The notes beneath the pieces are model-generated. The model ran no database searches. It worked only from the letters and a program-made list of their open reading frames with translations, and was not told the DNA's origin. From contig JAJFLU010000020.1 of assembly GCA_021772515.1 (NCBI GenBank), forward strand, positions 1-64,000: DNA of 64,000 nt, written 5' to 3'. The translations under genes were made by a program, and so were the position numbers. The first letter of the stretch is position 1. Every line of letters starts with the position of its first letter. This DNA is from Opitutales bacterium. Its GTDB lineage: Bacteria > Verrucomicrobiota > Verrucomicrobiia > Opitutales > UBA2987. Of the stretch, positions 29,601-34,652 are shown in pieces.

Positions 29601-30511
29601 TTCAGATCATTATCGATTTGAAAGGGCAATTTACCGATACGTTCGATGATGAGGGAGCCGATCGCACTGAAATCACCCAGCAAACCAACCTGGATCGCAC
29701 TCTGGTCACATTTTCCGATGATCGCGGCATACGGGCCGACCTAACCGGCCTGAATCCACCCAGCGTCACGTTTAGCGCCAGCTTGAAGCTGCCCGCTTAC
29801 AACGAAGCGAGTATCACTGACGATTTTCCGGTATTTGGCGATCTGGCTGTGGTTGATCCGAACCCCACGGGAACTCCAGGAGATGAATCACCCATACTGA
29901 TCGATTTCGCGCTCGATATTAACATCTCTTCGACCGCCGTGCCGCTGGTTTCATCGTCCATTACATTCGATGGGACGCATAATATCAACATTCTGGCCCG
30001 ACCTTTCAATCAGGACTTCACGGAATTCTTTAACTTCTGGACTGCTGAACCAGGCCAGGGAGGCGCTGTCACCACAAATAGCAAGACCGCCGATGATGAT
30101 GGCGATGGATTTACCAACCTGCAGGAATTTGCCTTCGGCCTGGATCCAAGGGAGGCTAATGCCCAGCCAGCCTTCGATGATGTTACCCGTACCAATCCCG
30201 GACCCGCGTTTGGTATGATTCAGATCGATGGCGAGGAATACTTGAGCGTGACTTTCAACCGCCTCGATAATTTGGCCGATGGTGAAGACTTAACCTATGT
30301 GGTGGAAGTATCCGACAATGGCACATTCAATGATGCTGTGGAATTGTTGAGGATCGATTCCACCGATACGATCGATATAATCGAGAGCGATTCTGAAACG
30401 GTAAGCGTGATCGACAATGACTACTTGCACCGTGTCACAGTCAAGGACACCGCGCCCGTAAGCGCTATGGTCACGCGATTCATCCGTGTCCGTGTGATCG
30501 ACAACCCATAG
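17645..30511 (+). CDS. giant secreted RCC1/CARDB super-repeat protein, 4288 residues
   Basis: A signal peptide (about 1-36, cut near LSFADT) is followed by seven RCC1 repeats (about 37-390). Then come about 21 CARDB-type domains and six copies of the WFGQ/WVD module (near 1044, 1840, 2660, 3076, 3377 and 3655; the fourth is divergent). Most CARDB units begin [FR]-P-D-[FL], carry an acidic S-x-D-x-x-[FW]-G-[ND]-x-D-D loop and end with E-x-x-E-x-N-N. Residues 405-1204, 1205-2006 and 2007-2817 are three equivalent super-repeats of five CARDB units plus one module. The C-terminus has DDDGDGFTNLQEFAFGLDP and a tail ending TRFIRVRV, matching the tail of the preceding paralogue. Fifty bases separate the two genes, so they are probably co-transcribed with the secretin. 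It would be strongly acidic and extracellular. Function is not known. Confidence 0.85.
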   Translation: MNSYFTQKRLPQQWASLQLAALTLLLAVSAPALSFADTLAAGKDHSASVNTPGSLWLWGSNLSGQLATEDLINQTAPFKASATEDWSMVTAGNSHTVVLRGDGTLWSVGSNENGQLGLGLAATTVPVDVLTQIGTDTDWTAVSAGGSHNLALKADGTLWAFGSNTLGQLGIGTTDDIITAPVQVSAVGEVYAAISAGAFHSLAVRDSGTLWSWGSNLNDVLGISTDEFTLLIPTQVGTGTDWASVSAGGTHSLAIKTDGTLWGWGLHEAGQLGLGPQLTSRRRVPEQIGTATDWIAISTGEKHSLGIRGAAGAGTLWSWGLNASGQLGLGNTVNRAFPDQVGILSNWTSVAAGKSHSLAANSNSEVLTAGKNTKGQLGSPETVGTSDTFVGPIVFFDAGPGDPRPDFTLSNIAVVSDSQQFTLGQTVSYSLDLVNINIDADFVPGANPIEIQVFLSTDNVLNLGDELVDTIEFSSSLAGSASSPLSDSFVISQSILQGNYFIIFSADGSDVLEEANEDNNISVTGNTFQIFGEPDFEILSVAPIFQELRPGGAIDFNIDVQNLAGNYPADSPAVPIEITLSTDGVLNNADDLTIGTLNLSTGLSSGQVKTISGSLTLPLGILTDNYTFIVKVNPELAIEETDLDNNVFVLGQLFPFFPDFTITGVGFTSTQLFPGDTLSFNYTVLNSGAAHPAGVVNLDVELVFSTNDIFGDGDDIALGQTTFGGGLTFGEGIISFDTVVIPSDVPSGLYFAGFRVNSDINSNAIAEISTDNNNFVDTREFRFFPDFVVSEVLIPPTDFAPNSEIGFKVTATNQGGNYAAGANPPLEIAVRLSQDTIFGNDDDVVLAGAIQKAGDIAAGESFTDSLGYVVPASVLAGNYRVAVRVDSGDVTPEINDNNNTLFSTEVFALQSDLEVTALDYVPAPGGINRGADFVFNDLTLTNNGNFDLPAGTVVTLEVRLSLDRFFGDLNDILLITDYSLALPADFPAGGTLNVVAQGGGDPFSFTIPTHTPTGDFHVAAKVDLANTVSEVNEDNNIFFSALDDVFVTASSLGEALEDHLNQGERQGFSPILGGTSSWYGQDLKFNPTDGGTTAGQAGPISNGEETFFELQVTLQVESEILFSWMVDSEAGFDFLSFTVNGSPSPDIERISGQGGGWIDERTVLSIGTHLIRFTYSKDGSASQGLDTGFVDSLEINPFGVIPGVPDLVLENIFIDKTDFQLSPVEVVNFEITFRNQGSDFANGPAPVVIELRLSDDDQIFDGNDTLIGRVIFDEKFGPGVSIVVEGSFQIDPSTPVGNFFIGFNLDPDNQVGESDETNNTGFTTSLFEVLSFPDLVVLNANIDSIDPRPGGEVIIETILGNQGDDLPFGAQTITSQIRLTIDGTAGNADDVIVGTFDLNVGIATGTSVSSGPLTFVLPDDIDLGIYRFAVTVDSTGTIAEDIEINNTFFTQPLPPGPPPPPGVVFTFRPDFELTSVTVPDTELLPGDVLDFSFTVRNNAANLPAGSANLDTEIILSLDNNFGDPSDVPITVVTRTAGIDFNQTFTTSNSVVLPTDIPPGQYFVGFRVNPAGQPEEITADNNGQFSTITYRIFPDFIITELLIPSSAFTPGSDLGFKVTGLNRGAIHDVDVGDPGLVVSLVLSQDDQLGNADDVPLTAASPITYEGDILNGESRIGSQAYTVPAGVPEGTYFVVATIDSAGSFSEINEFNNSFISSQSFNLFSDLEVTTLSSNDLPGAFARGAAIEISDLTLTNNSDFFLPAGTEVFLQLRLSQDRIFGNIDDSVLEELLVFALPIDLGPTGATTATLPAFSVTVPSNTPVGDYFVSAFVDPILAISESDEDNNISFTALPDVTVTGVSLAEALEDHLAQGAINFVPAIGGVSSWFGQTDVFETLAGAQSGSVGDGEEAFFEVLVTLDEESDVSFFWRVSSEAGFDFLRFTINGDTVPEVLDISGDVAAFQRESTRLDAGSYALRWTYSKDFALEAGADTGWVDTLTIAPVAIPDDPPDLAVTQLTIDKPDLKLSPIEPVNFLVTITNVGTEDFVPQPAADPVFVDLRLSPDLVFENPAAALLATVQFSGILGVGESVDISGSFTIDGGTVPAFYRVGARVDPADAVEEADETINNTLFAAGSFQALGFPDLAVGSATISVPLARPGQTAVIDINLRNFGDDLPDSATPVEVEVFLTRNSTFGDGDDVFVGSSTLGVGIDAGGALVLTGQIFTIPDSLEQGDYVFMFRIDPENTVTEQDETNNLLIIDFATPANVVTFDPDFLIENVTIVPPDPILPQAEITLSFDVSNLGANYSDLGGGFPIEVDVALSIDTTFGNGDDIALGSVTVGTSLNFGGALSVIDELAQIPSPIDSDSYSVVFRVNPAGTIAEADTANNDFISVDPIRIDPDFTITNLDLPNGDLIPGATSGFKVTAANLGANYQGVDPVTVQLVLTTDNVIGNGDDHVLGTGNDFAFPSPILSGDTPSDSQSLAIPDPILSGTYVVAARIDPGNLVGETDEANNTIFSIRTFDLLTDLQVAPIVSGVDYDPDDDGDDDYTRGEEIVIDNITIQNTSRFDAPAGTAIQIRLSKDRIFGNLDDAVIVSEIVIPQVLGALGSGTDSFSLDPDSIAFVPDNTPAGDYFLAIRVDFNSEIPEIDETNNTLFSDLADITILGTDGASAGLAEALEDHGPANPLGISVALGGVSSWFAQTAEFEGGTAAGQSGPVGDGEESFFEMSVFQDERFELSFFWKVSSEDGFDFLVFSINGEEIEKISGAPATFVEVIEVLDPGSYTFRWSYNKDGNTSKLSDAGWVDTIEINAASATTLQDPDFVISSADFQPGTFVVQRDSFDFNAIGINIGGDLLPIPTDVLEVEAVLTIDQEIGNGDDILLGSFLIAEPLDESNQFVYRNITPIPETNRAGIIIPSTANYFLGLRIDPPTTGNPTGNFTELNENNNILISDEANIVVETRPDIDLDNFTYTNGSFAFGESILLSFDLINDGLQAIPSVLDGGEAVQMRVVLNNNEFTSFDYTEGLAIGERRFIQLSITVQDDFPISTVCGNVNVIADTTGVVDESNEDNNSTFNTNLDVFVNGIDLGESIDAPQLRWVREGAACAPWVGQNEETLDGVDAAKSPTTLIEGQSASISSTVFIDKPTFVSFAYMGSPVIQIKQGDTIIRLAKLAAPTGTGIWSGFQVQLDPGEFYTFTFFSGTIILGAELQDGVDTVAAGTEFEAGTGMFIDLFDLSFPEIALNTINFADGLQTLGRGDSIDLTNAVIEIVNTGEEEVPANTPLVFQFRLSQNQVWGDDDDILLRSSALGFLKDTHTIQLDDALVASDNPLIPRDVSDFFSLTVSDFTSPGDFFLGAFVNFTGIINEVDTTNNVLFTDQPVVRVAAGGGVVTLDEALDLDDVLPPIGPLASTRGLEVPWFGQGTVSNGDGDAAQSPFVDEGNETSFAVPIPGPAEVTFFWQSDTLENLNSLQLLVDGVLEKRISGNVDWQQESVVLGLGDHVLTWVYQKGKNHEGADVGYIDNIVVNIFDLEVTDITIADTTVDRGDAIDDLSVTMTNNGNADVGATIFEVRLSLNSVFGDADDVIVGTFQLAGINAASNVTLVSGTTPLFDLLVPATANPGAYTVAVFIDSTNTVNEINEGNNVEFDIDLPPNTVTINPATTLSLTQAMDTTFTGLASTPTFTIGGDASWYGLDTIVGGLDAADNTLNDNAGKAPNLDTAGQTAFFETNVPGPFRLAFDWKIVSAGDTLSLTIDSVEVASIIGTDGFATIDMNVQAGSADRLVRWTYTRNNVGDDDPAEKAFVDNLRIEALTLPDLIITSLNFSPGTFVIQRTTAFDVTVTGVNAGVPMTDNASSSGSQLFDVEIRLSTDKIWGNSDDIILGKLNEIEQIDDNGRFVFTQSWILSNPYPEGDYFVGAFVDSTEIFEEFDEVNNFSFSENADVTLDLRPNLRLQNLTYRTGSYLKNGELQLDFDVVNTGFEDFPIGQEFQIIIDLKGQFTDTFDDEGADRTEITQQTNLDRTLVTFSDDRGIRADLTGLNPPSVTFSASLKLPAYNEASITDDFPVFGDLAVVDPNPTGTPGDESPILIDFALDINISSTAVPLVSSSITFDGTHNINILARPFNQDFTEFFNFWTAEPGQGGAVTTNSKTADDDGDGFTNLQEFAFGLDPREANAQPAFDDVTRTNPGPAFGMIQIDGEEYLSVTFNRLDNLADGEDLTYVVEVSDNGTFNDAVELLRIDSTDTIDIIESDSETVSVIDNDYLHRVTVKDTAPVSAMVTRFIRVRVIDNP
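18857..21256 (+). repeat. super-repeat A of the giant protein (800 codons)
   Basis: Five CARDB units followed by one WFGQ-type module (SSWYGQ; LGEALEDH at its start). It is equivalent in order and length to the two blocks that follow. Boundaries were set at the Pro codon of the first P-D-[FL] motif. Similarity is clear in protein but not as long exact DNA identity, so the duplication is old. Confidence 0.75.
21257..23662 (+). repeat. super-repeat B of the giant protein (802 codons)
   Basis: This block repeats the architecture of block A. Unit 1 has IDKTDFQLSPVE, unit 4 has IPSSAFTPGSDLGFKVT, and unit 5 has DLTLTNNSDFFLPAGTEV. The module starts LAEALEDHLAQG and has SSWFGQ. Unit 1 is closest to unit 1 of block C (IDKPDLKLSPIE), and units 4 and 5 match both other blocks. 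Confidence 0.75.
23663..26095 (+). repeat. super-repeat C of the giant protein (811 codons)
   Basis: Third copy of the five-CARDB-plus-module block. Unit 4 has LPNGDLIPGATSGFKVT, unit 5 has DNITIQNTSRFDAPAGT, and the module starts LAEALEDHGPANP and has SSWFAQ. Unit 5 has an extra Asp-rich insert (DYDPDDDGDDDYTRG). After this block the domain order becomes irregular. Confidence 0.75.
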
Positions 30512-30512
30512 T

Positions 30513-31538
30513 TTACGGTAGCAGCGGTCTCAGTTTAGCGGCCAGGTTTTGACCCATCTGGATCATGCCGTTATCGCCGGGGTGGATGAGGTCGGAGGTT
30601 AAGTTTCCAATATCGGTTAAAATTTCCGGCCCCTCGATGAGGTGAGCATTGTCGTGCGGGTAGGCCGCAACGGCATCGCGCAACGCCTGCCGATATTCCT
30701 CCGAAGCGCCCTTGGGATTTTTATCCGCTGGACGGACGCCAAAATCCTGGAAATACGGAAAAAGTGTGATGCAGGCTACCACGCGGGTAGGGTTACTACC
30801 GGCCACCTTGTTAACCATGTAGGAGACGCGATCAAAGAAAATATCCAGTGGAAATTCATCCATGTTTACGGAAAGTGCGAGGGTGGCGATCTGCCAGTCC
30901 TCACGATTTGCGATGTAGTCGGCCAGTTCGGGTTCACAGAAGGCTGAACCTCCCACCCCCAGATTTATCAGGTCGGCTCCCAAATGCCGGGCCGTCTGGC
31001 TGACATAGCTGAGATGTGGGCCCTCGGCATCGAAGCCGTGGGTGATGGATGTTCCGTAGGCAAGGTATCGAAGTCTCGGTAAATCTTCCGCTTGGGGAGG
31101 CCTGATGTTCTCTCCCTCGATTTTGTGAAAACGAATGGGATCGCGCTGCGGTCCTCCAAAAATAAGCCGGAATATCCTGGGCGAGAATGGCATGTTGCGG
31201 TGATAGGCTTCATCGAAGTGTGACAGCCGCTCGGGAATGGTAATTTCGATGGTTTGTGGTTCGGGACCGATAATGAATCGCTGCCGATTGTCGAACAGGC
31301 CGCAGAAAACGGTCACTTTGGTTTGTCCCTCGGAGGAAAGCGTCACCCGGCATGGGCCATCGGCCACAAACCGAATCTCAGCCGTATCGGGCTGCAGCAT
31401 CCGCATTTGAGCCCCTTCGTTGAGGGAGCGTCGGACATTTTCCGGCACCCGTTGCAATCTGAGTCCCTGGCCATTCGGGTCATCAGAAAATTCGGCCACA
31501 TTGTGAAATTCGATATTATTATAAATCATAGTCGGCAA
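30513..31538 (-). CDS. SGNH/GDSL-family hydrolase
   Basis: A 341-residue two-part protein. Residues of about 1-145 form a beta-rich N-terminal domain of unknown role. Residues 150-341 are a SGNH hydrolase, with GTSIT (nucleophile Ser164), GVGGSAF (oxyanion Gly), SVNMD (Asn) and DLIHPGD (catalytic His near 320). Such enzymes remove acyl groups from lipids or polysaccharides; the substrate cannot be read here. No signal peptide is evident. It converges with the giant protein gene with a single base between the stops, and shares its strand with the next upstream gene. Confidence 0.8.
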   Translation of the reverse strand: MPTMIYNNIEFHNVAEFSDDPNGQGLRLQRVPENVRRSLNEGAQMRMLQPDTAEIRFVADGPCRVTLSSEGQTKVTVFCGLFDNRQRFIIGPEPQTIEITIPERLSHFDEAYHRNMPFSPRIFRLIFGGPQRDPIRFHKIEGENIRPPQAEDLPRLRYLAYGTSITHGFDAEGPHLSYVSQTARHLGADLINLGVGGSAFCEPELADYIANREDWQIATLALSVNMDEFPLDIFFDRVSYMVNKVAGSNPTRVVACITLFPYFQDFGVRPADKNPKGASEEYRQALRDAVAAYPHDNAHLIEGPEILTDIGNLTSDLIHPGDNGMIQMGQNLAAKLRPLLP

Positions 31539-31540
31539 AT

Positions 31541-32158
31541 TTAGATGAAACCAATAACATGGCCCTGTGCGAGTTTTATTAGAAAGACCCCGATATTGCT
31601 TGATATATGCGCTGCGATGCAGGGGAGCAAAGAGCGGTTGGGGTTGAAGCGGTTGAACCTAACCCCGTAAAACCATAGGGAGTTTGTGAATAAAATAGTC
31701 AAAGTCCAGACGCTTCCGGCAGTAATATTAAGCGCCAAATTCCCGGTTGGAGAAGAATCGCCCCACTGGAGCCAGTATTGCACATGCCCCAGAGCGAACA
31801 GAATGGATACTCCAACGACACCGGTCAAAAATACGGTTCGACCCTTGTTTTCAATCACCAAATAGCCACGGAAAACGAGTTCTTCGAGAAAACCTGCGGC
31901 AATCATCGCGGCAAGAAACAACCACGAAATGTCCGATTGAGATGTATAGGTTTTCAGGAAATACTCGCCCGCCGTTTCCAGAAAAAGTATCACCAACGCG
32001 CCCCCTATCGCCGCCAGGATTAATGGCAAAGAGGCCGGAAAAGCGCCCGGAAGAGCGATGGTTTCACGATTTCTGCAACGAAAATCGCCTAGCCAACGTT
32101 TACCCAGATAGAGCGCGATGGCAGAAACCAGAACAATTGAAAGTGGGTCCGAATTCAT
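31541..32158 (-). CDS. CPBP-family intramembrane metalloprotease
   Basis: A 205-residue protein with about five membrane helices. It has the three CPBP (Abi/CAAX protease Rce1-like) motifs: EELVFRG (Glu92, Glu93, Arg97), FALGHVQYW (His125) and HISSN (His185, Asn189). Bacterial members cleave membrane peptides or act in bacteriocin immunity and prenyl-protein processing; the target here is unknown. It is divergent from the polyprenyl synthase gene, with 70 bp between starts. Confidence 0.82.
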   Translation of the reverse strand: MNSDPLSIVLVSAIALYLGKRWLGDFRCRNRETIALPGAFPASLPLILAAIGGALVILFLETAGEYFLKTYTSQSDISWLFLAAMIAAGFLEELVFRGYLVIENKGRTVFLTGVVGVSILFALGHVQYWLQWGDSSPTGNLALNITAGSVWTLTILFTNSLWFYGVRFNRFNPNRSLLPCIAAHISSNIGVFLIKLAQGHVIGFI

Positions 32159-32228
32159 TGAGCCGTGTAATTTATCAAGCGAATAAGGTTTTTCCGTAGA
32201 ATTGCAGAAAACTTGATTTTAGGAATCA

Positions 32229-33284
32229 ATGAGTTACTTTATACAAATGCCCCTGACTACGGCCACCCAACCCAGCCCCAAGCGAACCATTCACTATGTA
32301 GGCTTGGAGACCATTTCCGCACCTGTCAAACCGCATCTTGCCGACCTCGAGCGGTTCATGCGCGGACAAGTGAACGATTTTGAGCGGGAAACCCGAGAAT
32401 TGGTGGCCTATTGTCTGAAAAACAGCGGAAAGAGAATCAGGCCAATCCTCCTGTTTTACAGTGGCTGGACATCGCCCAACACCATTTCGGGGGACCTCGT
32501 AAAGGCGGCGGCAGTTATCGAATTGGTGCACTTGGCGACTCTGGTGCACGATGATATTCTGGATGAGGCCTCGCTGCGTCATAATGAATCTACGGTCAGC
32601 GAGAAATTTGGGCCGGGCATCGCGGTTTTGCTTGGTGATGCCTTGTTTTCCCAAGCTCTCAAGCTGGCATCTGAGTTTCCGAATGTCGATGTTTGCCGCT
32701 CGGTGTCGAAAGCTACACGGCGGGTCTGCGCGGGGGAGATCGGGCAATCTTTCCAGCGGGGCAACACCGCTCTGGAGGTCGAGGATTATTACCGCATCAT
32801 CAATTACAAAACGGCGGAACTCTTTTACGTCTCCTGCCATTTGGGGGCCAAACTTGCCGATTACCCCGAGGAATTTATATCGGCAGTGGGAAATTTTGGT
32901 CGGCGTTTGGGTGTCGCCTATCAAATTTTTGACGACATCGCTGATTTCATCGGGCAGGAGGCCCGTATCGGAAAAACTCTGGGAACCGATGTTGCGAGCG
33001 GAAAATTTACTCTCCCGCTGATATTATTACTCCGCAAATTGAATAAAATGGAGGGTAAAGAGCTTGTGCGGGGATTTAAAAACGGTAAACCAGCGGATAT
33101 CAAGGGATTGAACCGTTTAATGGCCGAAAAAGGGATTTTTGACCAGGTCTGCCAATGCTTTATGCGTGAAATCGATGCGGCGGAAGAGGCGCTTGCTCCG
33201 TTTGGCGATTACCCACCGGTTGACCATCTAAAGGGCATCAGCTCCTATGTGCGGGCACAGGTGAGTAAATTTGTCTGGCCTTGA
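32229..33284 (+). CDS. all-trans polyprenyl diphosphate synthase (IspB-like)
   Basis: A 351-residue trans-prenyltransferase that extends FPP with IPP to make a long isoprenoid chain, probably the quinone side chain. The first Asp-rich motif is HDDILDE (Asp108, Asp109, Asp112) with the downstream RHN. The second is FDDIADF near residue 233. NSGKRIRP near 65 is the IPP-binding basic patch. The length is slightly above the usual 320-330 because of an N-terminal extension. Product chain length cannot be predicted from sequence alone. Confidence 0.88.
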   Translation: MSYFIQMPLTTATQPSPKRTIHYVGLETISAPVKPHLADLERFMRGQVNDFERETRELVAYCLKNSGKRIRPILLFYSGWTSPNTISGDLVKAAAVIELVHLATLVHDDILDEASLRHNESTVSEKFGPGIAVLLGDALFSQALKLASEFPNVDVCRSVSKATRRVCAGEIGQSFQRGNTALEVEDYYRIINYKTAELFYVSCHLGAKLADYPEEFISAVGNFGRRLGVAYQIFDDIADFIGQEARIGKTLGTDVASGKFTLPLILLLRKLNKMEGKELVRGFKNGKPADIKGLNRLMAEKGIFDQVCQCFMREIDAAEEALAPFGDYPPVDHLKGISSYVRAQVSKFVWP

Positions 33285-33379
33285 TTGAAATATTGAAAAA
33301 AAGTCGGGCCTCCCACTATTAATATCTTCCATTGATAAAGATTGATTTTTTTCTCCAACCGCCTAATATATCCCATCAA

Positions 33380-34012
33380 ATGAGCTTAACAAAGGCAGTC
33401 GATGAAGGTCTTGCCGCTACTTCCACAATAAAGGAAGCGCGGGCGGACAGCGATTTTGCCTATGTGAAACGTGTGCAAGAGGGTGATGTGGGCGCGTTCG
33501 ATCAGCTTATTTTAAAATACCGCGAGCGGCTTTTCTCCATAATTTACAATCTCACATCCAACCGTGAAGATGCCGCCGACCTGACGCAGGATGCCTTTAT
33601 CAAGGCGTTTCGCTCGATCAACAGTTTCAAAGGCAAATCCTCATTTTTTACCTGGCTCTACCGAATTGCCATCAACGGAGCGTTGACCCACCTCAAGCGC
33701 AACCGGATGCGGCGTTTTTTCAGTTTTGAAACCATAAATGAAGAGATGGCGGCCACGGATATTGTCGAAGCTCTCGCCGTGCGCACCAATTCCGACAAAT
33801 CCGCTTTGCTCGGAGAACTTCAGGAAAAATTGAACGAAGCTTTGCACAAATTGTCTCCTAAACATAGGACTGTTGTCGTTTTGTTCGAAATTGAGGAACT
33901 CAGCCATCAGGAAATTTCTGAGATTATGCAGTGCTCGGTAGGGACCGTGCGCTCAAGGCTTCATTATGCCAAGCAGCAGTTACAATCTTATTTGCAGGAT
34001 TATTTGAGCTAA
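33380..34012 (+). CDS. ECF (RpoE-like) RNA polymerase sigma factor
   Basis: A 210-residue sigma-70 region 2/4 protein. Region 2 has DQLILKYRERLFSIIYN and DLTQDAFIKAFRSINSFKG. Region 4 has HRTVVVLFEIEELSHQEIS with GTVRSRLHYAKQQL. ATG 33380 fits the family length; an in-frame TTG at 33332 would add 16 residues. It is followed 17 bp later by a membrane protein that is a likely anti-sigma factor and then by an HtrA-like protein, resembling an rpoE-rse-degP stress locus. Confidence 0.9.
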   Translation: MSLTKAVDEGLAATSTIKEARADSDFAYVKRVQEGDVGAFDQLILKYRERLFSIIYNLTSNREDAADLTQDAFIKAFRSINSFKGKSSFFTWLYRIAINGALTHLKRNRMRRFFSFETINEEMAATDIVEALAVRTNSDKSALLGELQEKLNEALHKLSPKHRTVVVLFEIEELSHQEISEIMQCSVGTVRSRLHYAKQQLQSYLQDYLS

Positions 34013-34029
34013 CGAAAATTATTGATTCC

Positions 34030-34635
34030 ATGTCCTCGCAATCATACCAGTCAGCAAAGTTGAAAATTACCCTTGAGGAGGTACTGCGCCTGAAGAGGAG
34101 GGAGAAGCCTTCGGCTGAATTTTGGGACCAGTTTGATCGCGAATTACGCCAAAAAACCCTGCGTGCGCTGGTCGAGGAAAAGTCTTGGCCGCAGCGATAT
34201 TTGACGCCGGTATTTGGCCGTGTGGCGATTGCCCTGCCTCTGGCCGCTGCGGCGGTTTTGGCGCTCGTTTTCACAGTTTTTCAAAATGAAATATTCCTCG
34301 GCGAATCGCAAAGTAGTGCACCTGCCTATACCTCCAATACGAGCGCGAATGAAGGCTTTGCGGGGAACGCTTTACCGGTATCCTCACCGGCAAACCAGGC
34401 GGTTCAGGCGTCAATGCCCGCTGCCTTTGCATCAATGACGGTGTATTCCCGGGTAAATTTTGTCGTCACTGTCATCCCGCTGCCATCAGACAGCCAGAGG
34501 AATTTCGATACGATTATGACGCCTCAGACTTTGACCGCCTCCACTGGTTTCGGAAACATGTATCAGGATGACCCGATGGCCTCCAACGCGCCGCTGGTCA
34601 AGTTTGTCTCCGCTCCGACATTGGATTATTTCTAA
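34030..34635 (+). CDS. putative membrane-anchored anti-sigma factor
   Basis: A 201-residue protein with a cytoplasmic N-terminus (LKITLEEVLRLKRREKPSA), one membrane helix (about 62-82, IALPLAAAAVLALVFTV) and a Ser/Pro/Ala-rich periplasmic tail. It has no recognisable zinc-binding H-x3-C-x2-C motif. The role is inferred from its position directly after an ECF sigma gene and its topology. ATG 34030 gives the shortest credible cytoplasmic domain; an earlier in-frame start at 33931 overlaps the sigma gene. Confidence 0.55.
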   Translation: MSSQSYQSAKLKITLEEVLRLKRREKPSAEFWDQFDRELRQKTLRALVEEKSWPQRYLTPVFGRVAIALPLAAAAVLALVFTVFQNEIFLGESQSSAPAYTSNTSANEGFAGNALPVSSPANQAVQASMPAAFASMTVYSRVNFVVTVIPLPSDSQRNFDTIMTPQTLTASTGFGNMYQDDPMASNAPLVKFVSAPTLDYF

Positions 34636-34652
34636 TTTTGATCCCGAATTTG

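Noticed and set aside
11287..30511. CRISPR-like or tandem DNA repeat array
   Set aside because: Repetition is at protein level with diverged DNA; there are no short identical repeats with spacers.
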